This document shows positions 45,839 through 54,459 of a stretch of 64,000 nt of DNA, piece after piece. The stretch comes from Niallia sp. Man26. GTDB lineage: Bacteria > Bacillota > Bacilli > Bacillales > Cytobacillaceae. Within the stretch, counting starts at the first letter, position 1, and every line of letters begins with the position of its first letter. A program made the translations under genes and the position numbers. The notes under the pieces were generated by a model. The model was not told the DNA's origin and ran no database searches. It saw nothing but the letters and a program-made list of their open reading frames with translations. The stretch covers positions 124,001 to 188,000 of the forward strand of contig NZ_CP095746.1 in NCBI RefSeq assembly GCF_022049065.2. Reading direction: 5' to 3'.

Positions 45839-46720
45839 ATGCAAAATATTGTTATTGTACTTGTGGGCTTAGTATTAATTACCTTAATAATCATTTTTAT
45901 TTCAAAAAGTATTAGAACTATGATTCCTTCTTTAATTGCCTTTTATTTCTTAATCTTAATAAGCTTGTTTACTTATAATAGCAAGCAAGTGGAGTCTTTT
46001 TTACAAAAGGAAGTTGACATTACAAGCAGTGAAAAGAAGGAGGGAATAGAGAAAAAACCAGCACAGGAAATAAACAAAGAATGGAATGAAAAGGATGAAA
46101 ATAGAGGAAAAGTCAAAAAAAACATAATTCTTGATGCACCTATAATTAAACAATTTCCTGAACTACCAAGAGGATGTGAAGTAACTAGTTTAGCAATGTT
46201 TTTCCAATATTACGATATTAAGGTTAATAAAATGGACTTAGCTAAAAAAGTAAAAAAGGATAAAACTCCATTAACTAAGAGAAATGGAAAGATATTCTGG
46301 GGAAATCCAAATGATGGATTTATAGGTGATATGTATTCTTTTAATAATCCTGGGTATGGTGTATATCATAAACCTATTCTGGATTTAGCTGAAGAATATC
46401 TTCCAGGGAAAATAGTAAATTTGACCGGAAGTAATTTAGAGGACTTAAAAAGATATCTCTCTAATAATAGACCTATCTGGATTATAACAAATGCAAGCTA
46501 TGATTATTTGCCGTCATCTTCATTTGAAAAATGGAATACTCCATCAGGCGAAATTAATATCACTTATAGATTACACTCTGTTTTAATAACAGGTTATGAT
46601 GAAGCTAATATCTATTTCAATGATCCAATTGATGGTAAGAAAAATAAACAGGTACCTATACAACCATTTATAAAGGCTTGGGAACAAATGGGGAGTCAGG
46701 CAATTTCATTAAACTTATAA
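45839..46720 (+). CDS. Membrane-anchored C39-family peptidase-like protein, second copy
   Basis: 293-residue paralogue of the protein at 8545-9447 with the same plan: two hydrophobic segments at the N-terminus, a charged stalk and a Peptidase_C39_2 domain. ELPRGCEVTSLAMF carries the probable catalytic Cys, RLHSVLITGYDE the His and YFNDPIDG the third residue. The stalks differ while the catalytic halves are very alike. TTAGGAGAAG precedes the ATG. It lies between cadA and copC but is transcribed from its own short leader. Substrate unknown. Confidence 0.82.
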   Translation: MQNIVIVLVGLVLITLIIIFISKSIRTMIPSLIAFYFLILISLFTYNSKQVESFLQKEVDITSSEKKEGIEKKPAQEINKEWNEKDENRGKVKKNIILDAPIIKQFPELPRGCEVTSLAMFFQYYDIKVNKMDLAKKVKKDKTPLTKRNGKIFWGNPNDGFIGDMYSFNNPGYGVYHKPILDLAEEYLPGKIVNLTGSNLEDLKRYLSNNRPIWIITNASYDYLPSSSFEKWNTPSGEINITYRLHSVLITGYDEANIYFNDPIDGKKNKQVPIQPFIKAWEQMGSQAISLNL

Positions 46721-46856
46721 TTGAAACATATACCTCAACAAGTATTAGTATAAATTAATACTTATTCACTAAATTGTCACAATTATAATAATTAGAATCA
46801 TGTTATCATTATAACGATGTTGTTAATATAATGACTAGAGAAAAAGAGGGGAAAAA

Positions 46857-47486
46857 ATGAAAAAGGGTTTGTATATATTTTTTATTAGTTTCTTTTTTGT
46901 ATGGACAAATAATGCATTTGCTCATACTGGGTTGGAAAGTTCATCACCTGGGAATGAGGAGATAGTAAAGGAAGAATTGCAAAAAATCACACTAACATTT
47001 GAAACTAAAATTGAACAGGGAAGTACATTTACACTAATAAATTCGGAAAACAAAGTGATACAAGTGCAAAATATTGAAAAAACGGATAACCAACTTATCG
47101 GGGAGTTTACTTCTCCATTAGAAAATGATAATTATGATATCCAATGGCAAATTATTGGAGTAGATGGTCATATTATTGAGGGAGAGTTTACTTTTACAGT
47201 TGATGCTCCTGTGGGAGAAGAAGAGGATCAGTTGAAAGCCGAAACAGATGAGAAAGCAACAACACAACAAGATGCTAAAGAAGAAGAAACAACTAAAGAT
47301 GACACGAAAAAGGATACAGAGGAAATAGATCATTCAACTATGTCTCCAGAGGAACATGCTGCATATGAGAAAGCAAATTCCGATCCTTCTACTGTATTAA
47401 TTCCTGCAATTTTAATATTAGTAGGGATAATAGTAATTATTATAGTTGCAGCATATATAGTAACAAGGAAAAATAAATCGGTATAA
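46857..47486 (+). CDS. copC: CopC-domain copper-binding protein
   Basis: 209-residue exported protein. A signal peptide ends at NAFA, and the mature protein begins HTGLESSSPGNEE, giving the N-terminal His copper ligand of CopC; GVDGHIIEGEFTFTV supplies the second-site His. A Glu/Lys-rich linker (residues about 120-160) contains DHSTMSPEEHAAYEKA, a His/Met motif that may also bind copper. A C-terminal membrane helix (LIPAILILVGIIVIIIV) anchors it. GAGGGGAAA precedes the ATG. It overlaps copD, as in YcnJ-type systems where both parts form one protein. Confidence 0.88.
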   Translation: MKKGLYIFFISFFFVWTNNAFAHTGLESSSPGNEEIVKEELQKITLTFETKIEQGSTFTLINSENKVIQVQNIEKTDNQLIGEFTSPLENDNYDIQWQIIGVDGHIIEGEFTFTVDAPVGEEEDQLKAETDEKATTQQDAKEEETTKDDTKKDTEEIDHSTMSPEEHAAYEKANSDPSTVLIPAILILVGIIVIIIVAAYIVTRKNKSV

Positions 47487-48574
47487 TGTTTATCATAATC
47501 ACAGTTACTCAAGCTTTATTATATATTTGCTACTCAATTATTATGGGAAGCTTTCTTTTGAATCTTGTCCCTAATAACTATAAGCCATTAATATATTTGC
47601 CTAGAAAAATATTACTAATCTCTCTTGGGGGAATAGTAATATTTTCATTTATTCCGGTATTACCACTTATCTTGCATCTTAATTCACTACTTGGATTTAC
47701 TGACGCGGTAAATTCAGTTCTGCTTACATTTCAAATCGGAAAGTCTTGGTTATTCACTTTTGTTGTTTCTCTAACATTTGTTCCGTTTCTAGTTTTTTTT
47801 AACAACCGGAAAACAATACAAAACATTGTTGGTATTTTATTTACCTTAATCTTAATTAGCGCAGTAGGTTGGTCAAGTCATGCGAGTTCATTGAATCCTG
47901 TTAAGGGATTTTTGAGTGATAGTACACATCTGACTGCTGTAAGTGTTTGGGTTGGTATCCTATTTATAATTAGTTGGTTTTCCAAAGATGAGTCAAATTG
48001 GTTGCCGTTTTTAAAATGGTTTACACCAGTAGCTATTTCTTGCTTAGTTATTACAGCAATTAGCGGTATTGTTCTAATGACATTTGATATCGACTTTAAT
48101 AATTACTATAATTCCTGGATGATTCCATATGGTCAATCATTACTAATAAAGCATATTTTAATTATCCCTTTACTGGTGTATGCATTTATTAATGGTTTTT
48201 TTATTAAAAGAAGACTTAATAAAGAAGAAAACTTTAATCCTAAACCATGGGCTAGGATTGAAAGTATAATAATTTTATTTGTTTTTACAGCTACATCAGC
48301 ATTAAGTCAACAATCTCCACCGAAAGAAACAGCCATAACAGAAGAGTCTGTATCACCAATCTTTAAAGTCTTCCATCAAGGGGAAGTTGAGTTAGGAGTA
48401 AACTTACAAGTAGGTATTAGCTTAATAAGTATTCTATTTTTATTGTTAACCCTTGTATTTTTAATACTAACAGTTGTATTTTACTTTAAGAAAAAAAGTT
48501 CGTATTTGTCACTCGTTTTGGGAATTCTCTCTTTAGTAAGTATTTATTTATCGTTAATGTATATTGTTTCATAA
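47486..48574 (+). CDS. copD: CopD-domain copper transport membrane protein
   Basis: 362-residue membrane protein with about eight to nine helices matching the CopD domain, thought to bring copper into the cytoplasm with CopC. Family marks are SHASSLNPVKGFLSDSTHL followed by TAVSVWVGILFIISWF, and WMIPYGQSLLIKHILIIPLL. Its ATG overlaps the copC stop (TAATG). A copper uptake pair next to exporters suggests fine control of copper, perhaps to supply the haem-copper oxidase; that link is inference. Confidence 0.88.
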   Translation: MFIIITVTQALLYICYSIIMGSFLLNLVPNNYKPLIYLPRKILLISLGGIVIFSFIPVLPLILHLNSLLGFTDAVNSVLLTFQIGKSWLFTFVVSLTFVPFLVFFNNRKTIQNIVGILFTLILISAVGWSSHASSLNPVKGFLSDSTHLTAVSVWVGILFIISWFSKDESNWLPFLKWFTPVAISCLVITAISGIVLMTFDIDFNNYYNSWMIPYGQSLLIKHILIIPLLVYAFINGFFIKRRLNKEENFNPKPWARIESIIILFVFTATSALSQQSPPKETAITEESVSPIFKVFHQGEVELGVNLQVGISLISILFLLLTLVFLILTVVFYFKKKSSYLSLVLGILSLVSIYLSLMYIVS

Positions 48575-48585
48575 AATAAAGTGTG

Positions 48586-48617
48586 GTCTGGAGATAGAGA
48601 CATCTCCAGACTTTTTT
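48586..48617 (+). terminator. Terminator after copD
   Basis: GTCTGGAGAT and ATCTCCAGAC form a perfect 10-bp stem followed by TTTTTT. Confidence 0.92.
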
Positions 48618-48671
48618 AATTGGCTAGTTTTATTTAAGAATTTATTTCTCACATTAAAAAACAGTAATTTA

Positions 48672-48701
48672 TTGACACACATATTAGTAAAAGTTAATAT
48701 G
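48672..48701 (+). promoter_or_regulatory. Promoter and operator of the CmtR-like regulator and Cys-Cys ATPase
   Basis: TTGACA (48672-48677), 17 bases, TAATAT (48695-48700). Overlapping the spacer and -10 is a perfect inverted repeat CATATTA-N8-TAATATG (48680-48701). It has the same 7-8-7 layout as the CzrA operators but a different sequence, so it should be read by a different ArsR-type protein, most simply the one encoded just downstream. Confidence 0.82.
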
Positions 48702-48745
48702 ATGGCATTAGACATATTAGAAACAACTAATACGAGGGGGTAATT

Positions 48746-49066
48746 ATGCAAAATAGCACTTTGGATATGAAGGTCAAACTAATTCATGGTTTTTCGAATA
48801 AAACTCGAATTCAGATTCTAGAATGTCTGAAAAATGAGGAGAAAACTGTATCACAAATTGTCGAGCAGATAAAAGGAAATCAATCGAATATTTCTCAACA
48901 TTTAGCCTGTTTAAAGGGTTGTGGCATTATCGTTGGAAGAAATGAAGGCAAATATTGCTTTTATAGTCTGAGAAACCAATATATTCGTGATTTATTAGAT
49001 ATGTTTGATGTAGTTCTAAATGATGTTCAGAATGACGTTATTTGTTGTGAAAATCATATGGAGTGA
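48746..49066 (+). CDS. CmtR-like ArsR-family Cd/Pb sensor
   Basis: 106-residue ArsR-family repressor: HGFSNKTRIQILECLKNEEK, recognition region NQSNISQHLACLKGCGIIV. Cys55 and Cys59 in ACLKGCG, on the recognition helix, and a C-terminal Cys100-Cys101 (VICCENH) match the ligand pattern of CmtR (C57, C61, C102), which senses Cd2+ and Pb2+. GAGGGGG precedes the ATG. The gene ends 11 bases before the Cys-rich ATPase, so the two form an operon behind the CATATTA operator. Confidence 0.87.
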   Translation: MQNSTLDMKVKLIHGFSNKTRIQILECLKNEEKTVSQIVEQIKGNQSNISQHLACLKGCGIIVGRNEGKYCFYSLRNQYIRDLLDMFDVVLNDVQNDVICCENHME

Positions 49067-49077
49067 GGTGAATAATA

Positions 49078-51843
49078 GTGCCTGAAAAATGCTGTAGTTC
49101 AAACAATGAAAATAAAGATAATAAACTAGTTACCACAACAAATTGTTGTTCTAACGAAACGAAAATTACAGAAGAAAGTTCTGAAGTGATTTTAGTTGAA
49201 AGCAACTGTTGCAGTAATTCCAAAGAGACAGACGAAAGTACATGTTGCAGTTCAAGTTCCTCGAAAGAAGAAATGAAAGAAATAAGCTCAAGTTGCTGTT
49301 CGACCAATAAAAAGCAACCATCGAATACATCTGAGCTATTTAATGTGATACCGGTGGCAAGTAGCTGCTGTAACAGTACTAAAGAGCCGGAGAAGGACTC
49401 ATGTTGCAGTAAGGAGTCAGCTGAAAAAGTAAGTGATTGCTGTGCTTCTCAAGTTAGTAAGTCTGAAGAAAAGGCTAGCTCTTGTTGTAGTACTACAATT
49501 GAAGTCGAAGAAAATATAATGGAAACTAATGCTGGAGAAAGGCAAGATTTCCTTATTACTGGGATGGATTGCCCTGCTTGTGCCAAGACCATTGAAAAAG
49601 GATTAGGATCATTACCAGGTATCGAGACAGTAAAAGTAAACTATAGTACGGCAAAAATGCAAGTACACGCAGCTAATTCTTCTTCATTCATTTCTATTGA
49701 AAAGGAAATAAAGAAACTTGGATATTCGGCTGAAGTGCTGCAACAAAACAAAAATTTACGAACTTATGATATCGTGGGAATGGACTGTGGCAGCTGTGCA
49801 AAAAGTATTGAAAACCACTTTCAAAAAAACCCTTCCGTTAAAGAAGTAAGTGTTAATTTCTCTACAGGAAAAATGAAAATAGAACATACCAATAGTGTAG
49901 ACGAAATAATCTCAGAAGTAGGTAAAATTGGGTACAGTGCTAGTTTGAAATTAAATAAGAAATCATCGGTGGAACAACCGAAAAGTAAAAAAGAAAACTG
50001 GATTATTATTTCTTCAGGTCTTCTTATAGTCATAGGTTTTTTACTATCTTATATATCTGTTCCGATGATTGTATCCACTATTTTATATGCTGGTGCTATC
50101 GTAATTAGTGGGTATAAACCAGTGAAAAGTGCCTTTTATGCCATTAAGAGCCGATCCCTTGATATGAACGTGCTAATGTCTGCGGCCGCAATTGGAGCTG
50201 CTTTAATTGGAGAATGGTTGGAAGGTGCCACAGTAGTATGGTTGTTCGCCATCGGAAATTACCTGCAAACAAAGTCCATTGAAAGAACTAGAAATTCTAT
50301 TCGAAGTTTAATGGATTTATCTCCATCGGAGGCTTGGGTTAAGATTGGAAATGACTTAATCAAAAAGCCAGTTGAGGAGATTTCAGTTGGTACTACTATC
50401 GTGGTAAAACCTGGTGACCGAATTGCTTTGGATGGCGATGTTGTTCAAGGTGAATCCAGTGTAAACCAAGCACCTATAACAGGAGAATCTATACCAGTAG
50501 ATAAAGCTATAGGTGATTCTGTATACGCTGGTACAATAAATGAACATGGTTTATTAGAAATAAAAGTAACGAAGTTGGTAGAAGATACTACTATCTCTAA
50601 AATCATTCATTTAGTAGAAGAAGCACAAGAACAAAAAGCACCAACAGAAGCATTTGTGGACAAATTTGCAAGTATCTACACACCTATCGTATTTATAGCT
50701 GCTTTGGCAGTTATTGTTATTCCTCCATTGATAGGATTGGGAACATGGGGAGAATGGTTCTATAAAGGGCTTGAGTTATTAGTGGTTGCTTGTCCATGTG
50801 CGCTAGTTATCTCCACTCCTGTTGCGATTGTGTCTGCTATCGGCAATGCTGCTAGAAATGGTGTCCTAATAAAAGGTGGAACTTTCTTAGAAGCTGCTGG
50901 GGCCATCAATGCAATTGCTTTTGATAAAACGGGTACGCTGACAGAAGGGAAACCAAAAGTATCAGACATTAAAACCTTTAATGGTTCTGAAGAAGAATTG
51001 CTATCCATAGCTCTTACTTTGGAAGAATATTCTACTCATCCTATTGCTAAAGCAATTGTAGATCATGTAAGAGAACTAGGGAAGCCAGCTAAAGATGGAG
51101 CAGAATACAAAAACATTGTAGGAAAAGGTGTGCAAGCTACCATCACTGGAGAAATATACTATGCAGGAAACCTGAAACTGTTTAAAGAAATGAGTATCCC
51201 ATTAGGTACGGTTGAAGCGTATGTAAATGAAGTGCAAAATAATGGGAAGACAGTAGTTATCATAGGGACAAAAACCGATATTCTGGGAGTTATTTCGGTT
51301 GCTGATACTATACGTGAAAACTCTGCCGTTGCGCTAAAATCACTATTATCTAATGGTATCAAGCAAACGGTTATGTTAACAGGAGATAATGAAGGAACAG
51401 CTAAATTGATTGCTTCTAAGGCGAATGTAAATCGATATTTTGCTAATTTACTTCCAGAAGATAAAGTCGATGCGGTAAAGAAATTGCAAGAAGAAGGATA
51501 CAAAGTAGCAATGGTTGGTGACGGAATAAATGATGCGCCAGCATTGGCAACGGCTGATTTAGGAATCGCAATGGGTGGGGCTGGTACAGATACTGCCATG
51601 GAAACAGCAGATATTGTGTTAATGGCAGATAATTTAGAGAAACTGCCACATACCATTAAATTAAGTAAAAAAGCTTTAAGCATTATAAAGCAAAACATTT
51701 GGTTCTCTATCCTCATAAAAGTTATTGCTTTAGTATTGATTTTCCCAGGGTGGTTAACACTTTGGATGGCAGTATTAAGTGATACAGGAGCAGCTTTAAT
51801 CGTTATTTTAAATGCATTACGGTTATTGCGAATAAAAGGTTAA
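49078..51843 (+). CDS. P1B-2-type metal ATPase with nine Cys-Cys pairs at the N-terminus
   Basis: 921-residue heavy-metal ATPase starting at GTG. Residues 1-145 are a low-complexity Ser/Glu/Lys region holding nine CC dipeptides at 5, 23, 44, 56, 73, 97, 109, 121 and 136, each usually followed by Ser/Asn/Ala. Two HMA domains follow (TGMDCPACAKTIEKG and VGMDCGSCAKSIENH), then the membrane core with VACPCALVISTPVA, DKTGTLTEGKP, YSTHPIAKAI, GDGINDAPALA and the C-terminal SDTGAALIVILNALRLL of Cd/Zn/Pb pumps. The cognate regulator looks like a Cd/Pb sensor. The CC tail could bind soft ions such as Cd2+, Pb2+ or As(III); this is inference. Not related in layout to cadA at 43478, which has a His-rich linker instead. 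Confidence 0.93.
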   Translation: MPEKCCSSNNENKDNKLVTTTNCCSNETKITEESSEVILVESNCCSNSKETDESTCCSSSSSKEEMKEISSSCCSTNKKQPSNTSELFNVIPVASSCCNSTKEPEKDSCCSKESAEKVSDCCASQVSKSEEKASSCCSTTIEVEENIMETNAGERQDFLITGMDCPACAKTIEKGLGSLPGIETVKVNYSTAKMQVHAANSSSFISIEKEIKKLGYSAEVLQQNKNLRTYDIVGMDCGSCAKSIENHFQKNPSVKEVSVNFSTGKMKIEHTNSVDEIISEVGKIGYSASLKLNKKSSVEQPKSKKENWIIISSGLLIVIGFLLSYISVPMIVSTILYAGAIVISGYKPVKSAFYAIKSRSLDMNVLMSAAAIGAALIGEWLEGATVVWLFAIGNYLQTKSIERTRNSIRSLMDLSPSEAWVKIGNDLIKKPVEEISVGTTIVVKPGDRIALDGDVVQGESSVNQAPITGESIPVDKAIGDSVYAGTINEHGLLEIKVTKLVEDTTISKIIHLVEEAQEQKAPTEAFVDKFASIYTPIVFIAALAVIVIPPLIGLGTWGEWFYKGLELLVVACPCALVISTPVAIVSAIGNAARNGVLIKGGTFLEAAGAINAIAFDKTGTLTEGKPKVSDIKTFNGSEEELLSIALTLEEYSTHPIAKAIVDHVRELGKPAKDGAEYKNIVGKGVQATITGEIYYAGNLKLFKEMSIPLGTVEAYVNEVQNNGKTVVIIGTKTDILGVISVADTIRENSAVALKSLLSNGIKQTVMLTGDNEGTAKLIASKANVNRYFANLLPEDKVDAVKKLQEEGYKVAMVGDGINDAPALATADLGIAMGGAGTDTAMETADIVLMADNLEKLPHTIKLSKKALSIIKQNIWFSILIKVIALVLIFPGWLTLWMAVLSDTGAALIVILNALRLLRIKG

Positions 51844-51844
51844 A

Positions 51845-51882
51845 AAAACCGAGATGTCTAACTAATGACATCTCGGTTTTTA
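51845..51882 (+). terminator. Terminator after Cys-Cys ATPase
   Basis: AAAAACCGAGATGTC and GACATCTCGGTTTTT form a perfect 15-bp stem. Confidence 0.92.
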
Positions 51883-52029
51883 TATTATTCTGACGGTATA
51901 ATTTGGTTATCTATATGGGTGACTTTCACAGATTTTCAGATTAGCAAGTGCTCTTTGAAGGTTATATATTTAAATGACTAACGTGGCAGCATTCCTATAT
52001 TAACTGAAAATGAGATTTGAAAGAAAAAA

Positions 52030-52093
52030 GACCTCTTGATAAGATAAATGTGTCCTGAGCCCGCCAGCTAAAAGGGACAAAAAATCTACTCGG
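52030..52093. repeat. About 65-bp repeat, copy B
   Basis: ACCTCTTGATAAGATAAATG, then GTCCTGAGCCCGCCAGCTAA and AAGGGACAAAAAATCTACTC match 18669-18733. The rest of the 51883-52162 gap contains no gene that I can see. Confidence 0.55.
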
Positions 52094-52162
52094 AGGCTCA
52101 TCATTCAAATAAATTTGTGAATAATTACACTTCTTTAGTTTAAGAATTATAGGGCGTAGAGA

Positions 52163-52193
52163 ACAAAAAAACAAGGGACTAGTAAGTCCCTTG
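52163..52193 (-). terminator. Terminator after the gene at 52201
   Basis: Read on the minus strand, CAAGGGACT and AGTCCCTTG form a 9-bp stem followed by a run of seven T. Confidence 0.85.
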
Positions 52194-52200
52194 CATATTA

Positions 52201-52899
52201 TTAATCATTATATGAATAATGTACAGTGAAAGTTGGATCTAATCTATATTCAAAAGAAACAACATTTTTATTTGTAGCAGGAATAGAAGTAATGTATTCT
52301 TGCAGTTCAGCATTATGTTCATCAATACCCTTAGTCAAGTTAGCATCAACTACAGCTCCAGTAGGAAGCACTACTACTAGTTCGACTCTACCTCCACTTG
52401 GATCTAACTGTAATCCTGAAAACGGAAGCTGTGTTACAAATTCATAGTGGTTTGGTTGACCAGGAATTTCATAGATATTATGTTCATAATTAACTTCGTA
52501 GACAAAATGACCTTCTTTGGATTGTCCAGGTAATTTTGTGAGCTCAGTTCGATTCATGATAGAAACAAGAATGTTTTTATTTGCATCGTCTAATACTTCT
52601 CGAAGATTTCCAGCAATTGCTTGTTCTTGTATATCTTCAGTGCTTTCAAGGATATCTGCCTTAAGTGGAATCATTGGCAGCTGGAATACTTCACCTTTTG
52701 ATTCTGCATCTTTACGAAGAAATTCTAAAACATGTGGTGGAACAGTAGATCCAGAAGGAATATACCAGAATTGACCTTCGGAAATTGGTTCAACTGTTTC
52801 AAGAAGAGTTTGAACCTTAACCCGGTCTGATTTACCTCCATTATAACGGGATAATCTTTGAATTGTTGCTGTCATTTCTTGCAAGTAAATAATATTCAT
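52201..52899 (-). CDS. Unrecognised soluble protein
   Basis: 232-residue protein without signal peptide or membrane segments. The N-terminal part (MNIIYLQEMTATIQRLSRYN) is helical and the rest looks like mixed alpha/beta, with segments FWYIPSGSTVPPHVLEFLRK, FVYEVNYEHNIYEIPGQPNH and SGGRVELVVVLPTGAVVDAN. I do not recognise the family. The ATG at 52899 follows TTGGAGGCA and is preferred to the upstream in-frame start at 52944. Base composition is less AT-rich than its neighbours. It has its own terminator and is a single-gene unit. Confidence 0.75.
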   Translation of the reverse strand: MNIIYLQEMTATIQRLSRYNGGKSDRVKVQTLLETVEPISEGQFWYIPSGSTVPPHVLEFLRKDAESKGEVFQLPMIPLKADILESTEDIQEQAIAGNLREVLDDANKNILVSIMNRTELTKLPGQSKEGHFVYEVNYEHNIYEIPGQPNHYEFVTQLPFSGLQLDPSGGRVELVVVLPTGAVVDANLTKGIDEHNAELQEYITSIPATNKNVVSFEYRLDPTFTVHYSYND

Positions 52900-53034
52900 T
52901 ATTTTTGCCTCCAATAGTTTTGTTAGATGGAGGTATTCCCGCATTAAGACCTATTTGATTAATTCTCCTTCCTTACCGAATCAAAAGATAAGTCTATATT
53001 CCTTATATATTCATTTCTAATAAGACAAATTACA

Positions 53035-53194
53035 TTGCCTTTCTAGAAATTTTCTTATATAATGTATTGGATTGAAATTAATATGGAACGTAGACAAACC
53101 TATTATCTGATATTGCAGTATCAGTTTTGATTGGTTTTATTGGTCTATGCGAAAAAACAACTATCTACAATTATTAATATAGTTGTTTTTTTTT
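53035..53194 (+). ncRNA. Candidate small transcript upstream of the Xre-ImmA gene
   Basis: TTGCCT (53035-53040), exactly 17 bases, TATAAT (53058-53063), and then a terminator AAAAAACAACTAT / ATAGTTGTTTTTTTTT at 53152-53194 give a transcript of roughly 125 bases. No frame in it has both a start and a ribosome site. A start-less hydrophobic frame (SDIAVSVLIGFIGLCEK) suggests it could be a degenerate membrane-toxin gene rather than an RNA. Confidence 0.4.
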
Positions 53195-53301
53195 ATATGG
53201 TCAAGCAAAAAAGAAACTTTTCTTTACACTCAATGTATAATATAATCTGTTTAGGGTAAATTATTTTTAACATTCAAGTTAAATTAAGAGGAGGTGTGTA
53301 G

Positions 53302-54459
53302 ATGGAAAACATTGCAAAGGTGATTGGACAAAACATAGAAAGATTAAAGCAATCTAAAGGATTAACTAATGAGGACATCGGTAACATTATTGGGGTGACT
53401 AGAGTTACGATTGCTAAATATTTATCTGGGGATCAGGTAATCGATAGTGCAAGACTATTCAGATTAGCTACTAAGTTTAACTTACCATTTAAATGGTTTT
53501 TAGAATCTGATGAGGATTCATCCATGTCCTTTATGTTTAGAGCAGATAATCCTCAAGAAAACTTTGAAGATGATTTAGCCCTTTCTCTTAACAATTTTCT
53601 AAATGAATACATCCGAATCTTAGAGTTGGCTGGAGAAAATAATGTAGCTTTTTTACCTCAAGCATATAAGTTACATTTAAAAGAAAATAAACTTACTGAT
53701 GATGATCTTGAAATTATAAGAGAAATAGCTGAAAAACAAAGAATGGCATTTGGAGTAGAAGAAATTCTTGATTACGATATTTACTCAATTTTAGAAAAAA
53801 ATAATATAAATGTTTTAGCTTTACAGTTAGATAACGAAAAAATATTTGGATTATCTGCCTATTCAGAAGATAAGGGTGCCTTTATTATAATAAATGATAG
53901 CCCTAATATTCCTGAGGAAAGAAAGATATTTAGTGTCATACATGAACTTGGGCATCTGATATTTCATCGAGAGGATTATGATAGAGAACCAGGAGAGTTA
54001 ACTTATAGTAAAACGCGTAATAATATTAATGAAAAAATTGTTGATAAATTTGCGGGTTATTTCTTGATTCCTAGACATAAATTAAGAGGTTATAAAAGAC
54101 TGTTTAGAGGTTTTATATCTAACTTTAATAGTGTTTTTGAAGTGAAAAAGGAATTCGGTGTAAGTGCAAAATCATTATTAATGGCATTAAAAGAGGAAGG
54201 TTATATAGAGCAAAAAACATTTGGTGCCCTATTTAACAAACTCAAAAATTCAGGATTTGACCATAAAGAGCCTCAACCAATAGAACCAATAGAAAAAAAT
54301 AAGAAGTTAAAATCCATTCTTCGTAGATTGTACTTGGAGGATAAGGTGACTACAAATAAGGTTGCCGAGTTGTTATCATTAAATGACAAGGAGGCACGCC
54401 TGCTCGTTAAAGCATGGGCTGAAGAAGAGGACTATGGAGATCAATACACAGAAGATTAA
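53302..54459 (+). CDS. Xre HTH plus ImmA/IrrE-type metallopeptidase
   Basis: 385-residue two-domain protein. Residues about 8-62 form an Xre/Cro helix-turn-helix (LKQSKGLTNEDIGNIIGVTR followed by VTIAKYLSGDQ). Residues about 150-290 form an ImmA/IrrE (COG2856, Peptidase M78) domain with the zinc motif HELGHLIFH. A C-terminal extension has a second helix-turn-helix-like segment (LYLEDKVTTNKVAELLSLND). Such proteins cleave repressors in mobile elements or act as antitoxins. AGGAGGTGTG precedes the ATG. The next gene overlaps its end by 26 bases. Confidence 0.88.
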   Translation: MENIAKVIGQNIERLKQSKGLTNEDIGNIIGVTRVTIAKYLSGDQVIDSARLFRLATKFNLPFKWFLESDEDSSMSFMFRADNPQENFEDDLALSLNNFLNEYIRILELAGENNVAFLPQAYKLHLKENKLTDDDLEIIREIAEKQRMAFGVEEILDYDIYSILEKNNINVLALQLDNEKIFGLSAYSEDKGAFIIINDSPNIPEERKIFSVIHELGHLIFHREDYDREPGELTYSKTRNNINEKIVDKFAGYFLIPRHKLRGYKRLFRGFISNFNSVFEVKKEFGVSAKSLLMALKEEGYIEQKTFGALFNKLKNSGFDHKEPQPIEPIEKNKKLKSILRRLYLEDKVTTNKVAELLSLNDKEARLLVKAWAEEEDYGDQYTED

